Both the position numbers and the translations under genes were made by a program. The notes under the pieces were generated by a model. It saw nothing but the letters and a program-made list of their open reading frames with translations. It was not told the origin of the DNA and did not search any database. From Cynocephalus volans (Eukaryota > Chordata > Mammalia > Dermoptera > Cynocephalidae): a stretch of DNA of 64,000 bases. Of the stretch, positions 59,268-64,000 are shown one piece after another; positions within the stretch are counted from its first letter, which is position 1, and each line of letters opens with the position of its first letter. The stretch covers positions 79,281,624-79,345,623 of the forward strand of contig NC_084478.1 in assembly GCF_027409185.1 (NCBI RefSeq), in the 5' to 3' direction.

Positions 59268-60365
59268 TTACAATCTATTTGCCCTAGGGGTAGGGCAGCC
59301 AGTGTCCTGGGGGGTGGCTGCCCACCTGCAGCTGCTATCCTCAGGCAGGGACACCAGCGCCAGGGAGGAGGCAGCTGTAGAGGGCTGGGGCCCGTCACTA
59401 AAGCAGAGCCGCCGAAGCTGACGTCGATACTTGTCCCCCGTGAGCAGATAGAGCACAGGATCCAGGCAGCTGTTGGCGCTGGCCAGGGGCCGAGTCACTT
59501 TGTAGACCATGTTGACAATGTTCAGCACCTGGCAGTCAGCTTCCAACAGCCTTGCCAGGTAATAAATGGTGCGGGTGATGTGGAAAGGCACAAAGCACAC
59601 AGTGAAGACAGTCAGCACTGCAGCAATGGTGCGGAGGGAACGGAGACGAGAAGATGACTGGGCAGCCCCTGGCAAGGGCCGATACAGGCGCTGGGCCGTG
59701 AGCCCATAGCAGACTAGAATGACCAGGCAGGGCACACCAAACAGCAGCCCCATGACTGCCGAGCTGAAGTGCACATAGTGGTCAAACTTCTCAGACTGAG
59801 TGGTGTCATGACACACGATGGTGGCCTCCTTCATGCTAGTTGTGACAAAAAACAGGTTGGGCACAAGGCAGCCAGCTACAACCAACCAAACTGCCAGGCA
59901 GAGAAGGCTGGCCAGACGAGGGCGGCCCCAGTGTAGTGCCCGCAGAGGGTGGCAGATGCCCACGTAGCGGTGCACACTGATGCAGGTGAGGAAAAGGACA
60001 CTGCAGTAGAGGTTCCAATAGAAGAGAAAGCGGATGAACTTGCAGAGCCCAGTGCCAAAGGGCCAGTGGTTGCGGGCTGCATAATAGTAGATGAGGGTGG
60101 GCAATGACAGCACATACAAGGTGTCTGACAATGCCAAGTGGAACATGTAGGTGGCCGTTGCATCCCAGGGTCGGAGGCGAAAGAGGAAGAGCCAGAGGGT
60201 CAGGGCATTGAAGCCCAGGCCCAACACAAAGACAACTGCATAGCTCACAGGTAGCAAGATGAACTTGAACTCCTCGTCAAACCAGCAGTCTTGCTCCACC
60301 TCACTGCTGCCAGCACCTGAGCGGGGGCCTAGGAATCTGAGCAGCGAAGACTCTGCACTGGCCAT
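59268..60365 (-). CDS. P2RY4: P2Y purinoceptor 4, single coding exon, intact
   Basis: 365 codons. G-protein-coupled receptor of the plasma membrane for extracellular nucleotides (UTP; Gq-coupled in human). Seven hydrophobic segments start near residue 35. Visible marks: D81 in TM2, the ECL1-ECL2 disulfide pair C108 and C185, the extra P2Y pair C27 and C278, HRY at 132-134 at the end of TM3 (in place of DRY), HITR at 262-265 in TM6 and KVTR at 289-292 in TM7 (nucleotide-binding signatures of P2Y1-like receptors), and DPVLY at 302-306. The C-terminal tail is Ser/Thr-rich. The ATG at 60365-60363 was chosen because it gives the N-terminus MASAESSLLRFLG and the length I recall for human P2RY4, with a strong context (gggccATGG). 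An in-frame ATG lies 219 bases upstream; that extension is unlike the family and is probably 5' UTR. AWAT1 is the plus-strand gene to the left, as in human Xq13.1. Confidence 0.96.
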   Translation of the reverse strand: MASAESSLLRFLGPRSGAGSSEVEQDCWFDEEFKFILLPVSYAVVFVLGLGFNALTLWLFLFRLRPWDATATYMFHLALSDTLYVLSLPTLIYYYAARNHWPFGTGLCKFIRFLFYWNLYCSVLFLTCISVHRYVGICHPLRALHWGRPRLASLLCLAVWLVVAGCLVPNLFFVTTSMKEATIVCHDTTQSEKFDHYVHFSSAVMGLLFGVPCLVILVCYGLTAQRLYRPLPGAAQSSSRLRSLRTIAAVLTVFTVCFVPFHITRTIYYLARLLEADCQVLNIVNMVYKVTRPLASANSCLDPVLYLLTGDKYRRQLRRLCFSDGPQPSTAASSLALVSLPEDSSCRWAATPQDTGCPTPRANRL

Positions 60366-61020
60366 GGCCCCCCTAGAGGTGGAAAGAGCATAAATGAGGT
60401 ATCTGGGTTTCCCTGGTCCCCCAGCCCTGACCTGGGGTGAAAAAGGAGAGAACAGGGAGAGAGCAATGGTTGAAGCACTAGGGAGAGTGAGTGGAGGGCA
60501 TCCGGGTGCAGCCCAGGCCAGCCCAGCTCCGACCTGAGCTCCCCTGGTCCAGCCCTGTGTGTGGTGGGCAGCAGGCACCGGCACTCAGGAGTGCGGTCAG
60601 CAGGTTTGGGTTATTCTCATGCTGCAGCTGACTCTGTCCTTCAGAGCCTGGCTGGCTGAATAGGGTGGAGCCCACCAGCACTTTCCAAAGTGTGAAGATG
60701 CCCAGACCCAAATTGTCTCCTAACTCGTCATCACAATTGTGTCCCTATGAAGCGGGGTATCTCTCCCCAGGCTGCCTTCACCTCCCCTTTCACCCTGGTC
60801 CCGGTGTCTCCATACTACATTTACCTCTGACACCTTCCTCCCACCTGCCTACAGTCCAGAAGCCCCATCCCTACCCTTGCCCAAGTACCTTGGCACATCT
60901 CCTACCTGGTCCCCTTGAAGCTGAGCCTGGATGACTCTGTCACCCTTCCCTTCGGCAGCCAGAGGGCATATCCAAGGGGGCGGGGTTAGGGTGGGGCCTG
61001 TCCCTCCTCCCACCTCAGGA
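60366..61020 (-). promoter_or_regulatory. P2RY4 5' UTR and upstream region
   Basis: Unique, G/C-moderate sequence upstream of the P2RY4 start, open in frame for 73 codons. No TATA or CpG island recognised; transcription start and any non-coding 5' exon cannot be fixed. 61020-61120 contains a short MIR-like stretch ('gagattatccagcccaaccc'). Confidence 0.35.
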
Positions 61021-61291
61021 GATTGTCAGAGCTAGAAAGGCCCTTTGAGATTATCCAGCCCAACCCACTCATGGTACAGATTGGGAAACTGGACCCAGCA
61101 AGATTACTGTTTAACAGCTTCGAAATGACTGTAGGAGGGAGTACACAAGGAAACATCCAAGTTTACAGATGAAGAGCCTGGCCACTGGGGATAACTAAAT
61201 TACAGGAACATTACAAGTCTGTGTAAGTGAGCAGAAACATGGGAAATGAATTTTAACATGGGAAGTGCAAGAAAACATGTTGAAAGACTTT

Positions 61292-61455
61292 TTTTTTTTT
61301 TAAAGATGACCAGCAAGGGGATGTCAACCCTTGACTTGGTGTTGTCAGCACCACGCTCAGCCAGTGAGCAAACCAGCCATCCCTATATAGGTTCCAAACC
61401 CATGGCCTTGGTGTTATCAGCACCGCACTCTCCCAAGTAAGCCACGGGCCGGCAC
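61292..61455 (-). mobile_element. Two-unit CYN-like SINE, minus strand
   Basis: Reverse of the dimeric form at 39449: T-run, 'gatgaccagcaaggggatgt', 'ccttgacttggtgttgtcag', 'ccaaacccatggccttggtg', ending 'ccacgggccggc'. TSD ttgaaagacttt (61280-61291, 61456-61467). Confidence 0.93.
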
Positions 61456-61524
61456 TTGAAAGACTTTAAAAAATCTAAACTACGACATAAATCTTAACTT
61501 CATATGCATACAATTATACCAAAT

Positions 61525-61760
61525 ACTAATATAGCACTTACTATGTGCCAAGCAATGTTCTAAGTACTTTATACTTATTAATGACCCCATAGGCTCTCTA
61601 TGAAGTAGGTACTGTTGTTGTCCCTATTTTGCTAATGAGAAAAACTAAGGCACAGGGAGTTTAAGTATTTTGGTAATTAGTGGTGGAGTCAAGATTTGAA
61701 TCCAGGTGGACTTGCTTTTGGGCCAGACTCAAGCATCCATGACTTAATTGCTGTGCTTAG
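61525..61760 (-). mobile_element. MIR (minus strand)
   Basis: 'gcacttactatgtgccaagc', 'tgaagtaggtactgttgttg', 'tttgaatccaggtggacttg' follow reversed MIR order; near full length. Confidence 0.88.
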
Positions 61761-61799
61761 TTGCCTCTCTAAACCACTGGCACAATCTAGGAAAGGACC

Positions 61800-62825
61800 A
61801 AAAAATATATACTGGGAGCCTACTATGTGTGTGGTTCAGCTTTAGGCACTGATAGTTCACTAGGAGTGAACAAAACACAAAAACTCCCACCCTAATATGC
61901 TTACATACTATCGGAGGGGGGCAACATAATAAAATTAAGTAAAACATATAGATTGTGATCACTGTTACGGAGAAGACTAAAGGAGGGAAGGGGAATAGAG
62001 AAGGTTGCTGTTTTCAATATTAGGGTGACTTTTTTTTTTTTTTTTCCCCAACAGACCTCAATTTATTTATTTATTTATTTATTTTTTATTTATTTTTTGT
62101 TTTTACATGGTGTAATTCTGTTTAATAAGCCAGCATTTACAGAATATAATTTTATTTGAATTTTAAGTTTTATAAAAACATTATACAAGAAATACATTTA
62201 CTTATTATAGAAGAATTAGAAAATACAGCTAAGTAAAAAGAAGAAAATAAAAATTTCTTACAGTCCTCTACCTAGAGATAACTACCACCAACTTTTTAGT
62301 CTGCGTATGAACTTGATACCATCTAACCCCAGTTAGGATGGCTAAAATCCAAAAGACTATGAACGATAAATGCTGGCGAGGTTGCGGAGAAAAAGGAACT
62401 CTCATACATTGTTGGTGGGACTGCAAAATGGTGCAGCCTCTATGGAAAATGGTATGGAGGTTCCTCAAACAATTGCAGATAGATCTACCATACGACCCAG
62501 CTATCCCACTGTTGGGAATATACCCAGAGGAATGGAAATCATCAAGTCGAAGGTATACCTGTTCCCCAATGTTCATCGCAGCACTCTTTACAATAGCCAA
62601 GAGTTGGAACCAGCCCAAATGCCCATCATCAGATGAGTGGATACGGAAAATGTGGTACATCTACACAATGGAATACTACTCAGCTATAAAAACGAATGAA
62701 ATACTGCCATTTGCAACAACATGGATGGACCTTTAGAGAATTATATTAAGTGAAACGAGTCAGGCACAGAAAGAGAAATACCACATGTTCTCACTTATTG
62801 GTGGGAACTAAAAATTAATATATAA

Positions 62826-62859
<34 letters not shown>

Positions 62860-63570
62860 CCGGGGGGGGGGCGAAGAAGATATAACAACCACAATTACTT
62901 GAAGTTGATACGACAAGCAAACAGAAAGGACATTGTTGGGGGGGCGGGGGGGAGGGAGAAGGGAGGGAGGTTTTGGTGATGGGGAGCAATAATCAGCCAC
63001 AATGTATATCGACAAAATAAAATTAAAAAAAAAAAAAAAATAGGGTGACTTTTGAATAAAGACCAGGTGTTGTGAGGAAGTGGAAACATAGAATATGAGG
63101 TCAGAGAGTTTGTCAGGGACCAAGTCATGAAGGTCCTTGGAGGCCATCATAGAGCCTCCTTGGCTCTTACTTTCAGTGAATTGGAAGCCACTGAGGGTTT
63201 AGAGGAGAAAGATGTCATCATCTGATTTACATTTTAGAAGGCTCTCTGGCCAGCTCTATGTTGAGAATATACTATAGGGCGGCACAGGGGGAAGACCAGT
63301 CAAGAGGCCATTGCCAAGAGATGATAGTAGCTTGGACAAGGATGATGGAGGTGGTGAGAAGTGGTCAGATTCTGTATAGATTTCGAAAGTGGAGACAACA
63401 AGATTTACTGATGTGGGGTATGAGAGAAAGGAGTCAGGAATGACTCCAAGATTTTTGACCTGAGCAACTGGAAGAACATAGTTACTATTTACAGAGATAA
63501 GGAGGCTGTGAGAAGAGCAGATTTGGGGAAAGATAGGGAGCTCATTTTCAGCCTGTAGATTTTGAGATAC
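61800..63570 (-). mobile_element. Long L2 copy split by a younger insertion
   Basis: 61800-62033 (cctactatgtgtgtggttca, cactaggagtgaacaaaaca) and 63054-63570 (aagtcatgaaggtccttgga, 'tcagtgaattggaagccact', 'gagtcaggaatgactccaag') together form one reversed L2 of about 750 bases around the insertion at 62034-63040. Confidence 0.8.
62034..63040 (+). mobile_element. Chimeric retro-insertion: inverted A-tailed fragment joined to a young L1 3' end
   Basis: Perfect 13-base TSD tagggtgactttt (62021-62033, 63041-63053) inside an L2. Left part 62034-62314 begins with a T-run and, read on the minus strand, is an A-tailed RNA copy with AATAAA ~20 bases before the tail; it resembles an old LINE 3' region and not young L1. 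Right part 62315-63040 is the plus-strand end of a young L1 (ORF2 C-terminus [20 protein letters not shown] from 62338; 3' UTR with (CA)n at 62829-62857; A-tail 63026-63040). The open frame has a stop at 62734. Confidence 0.85.
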
Positions 63571-64000
63571 CTATCATACATGTAAGAGGAGATGGCCAGG
63601 AGGCAGTTCACGCCTCCCTAAGGAAACTAGCCAGTAAACTTCCCTTACAGACTCCACCCCTTCCTACACAGCAACCCCTCATCTCTCCCAATCACTCCCA
63701 GAAACCCTGGTCTGAATACAGTGGAGAAGACACAGAGAGCAAGCCTAGATGTTTGAGAGCCCAGTGGCAGGGAACACCCAGTTGACAGCAGCTCTGGATC
63801 TGGGGCTCCTGGAGCTAACTGCAACTCTGTAAGTATTGATGTGTTAGGCACAGGAAGCAAACACAGTCTGGACGACTGTGAGGATGAGGTGGGCAGTGCG
63901 CTTAGGGAGGGGTGAGCAGGCTGGAGCAGAATCCACACTGAATGGAGCTCGGAAGCAATGGGGACTCTGAACCTGATCCTCAGGTCTCAAGAATGTTACC
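63571..64000. other. Unique DNA at the window end
   Basis: No exon could be confirmed. In human the next gene after P2RY4 is ARR3, but no ARR3 protein-coding sequence is visible here. Confidence 0.4.

Noticed and set aside
60366-60584. In-frame N-terminal extension of P2RY4 by 73 codons
   Set aside because: The extension is Pro/Ala-rich, unlike P2Y receptors, and the downstream ATG gives the expected 365-aa protein with a strong context. Treated as 5' UTR that happens to be open.
63790-63840. Possible ARR3 first exon (splice-donor-like 'gtaagtattg' near 63825)
   Set aside because: Position after P2RY4 fits human gene order, but a short donor-like match alone is not evidence of an exon; no coding sequence is visible.

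Overview
The window is a vertebrate (placental mammal) X-linked segment. It carries two recognisable single-copy protein genes: AWAT1 (plus strand, seven coding exons, 15968-20747) and P2RY4 (minus strand, single coding exon, 59268-60365). In human these genes are neighbours in Xq13.1. Both look intact here, and both encode proteins of the length I recall for the human orthologues (328 and 365 aa). The tRNA-derived SINEs (no Alu, no B1) look like the CYN family of flying lemurs, so the most likely source is a colugo (Dermoptera, e.g. Galeopterus). This organism call is an inference from repeat type, not from a database search.

Layout. 1-4.4 kb: two LINE-1 pieces in opposed orientation, with a SINE. 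4.4-15.9 kb: ancient L1/L2/MIR remnants, two young SINEs, a mariner-like MITE and an ERVL-MaLR-like LTR. 15.97-20.75 kb: AWAT1, with MIR and L2 copies in its introns. 21-24.4 kb: old L1/L2 debris. 24.46-30.98 kb: a near full-length plus-strand L1 with tandem 5' UTR monomers, broken ORF1 and ORF2, and a SINE at the ORF2 start. 31.4-34.75 kb: a 5'-truncated minus-strand L1 interrupted by a 2.2 kb composite VNTR retrotransposon. 34.8-37.7 kb: old LINE and LTR remnants. 37.7-47.2 kb: a second near full-length L1, itself hit by a SINE, a young minus-strand L1 and a truncated copy of the same composite element. 47.8-50.2 kb: an old L1 with nested mariner and SINE. 51-59 kb: mostly unique or ancient-repeat DNA. 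59.27-60.37 kb: P2RY4. 61.3-64 kb: SINE, MIR and a long L2 interrupted by an unusual double-ended insertion.

The most interesting content is the retrotransposon biology. A composite VNTR family, functionally comparable in layout to the SVA/LAVA elements of apes but built from L1 5' UTR and endonuclease-region pieces, is present twice with identical internal junctions. Several insertions have clear target-site duplications (TSDs) that let the nesting order be read and that reveal extra non-L1 DNA carried inside two L1 insertions. AWAT1 and P2RY4 have no evident functional link; they are syntenic neighbours, and recent retroelement insertions account for much of the DNA between them.
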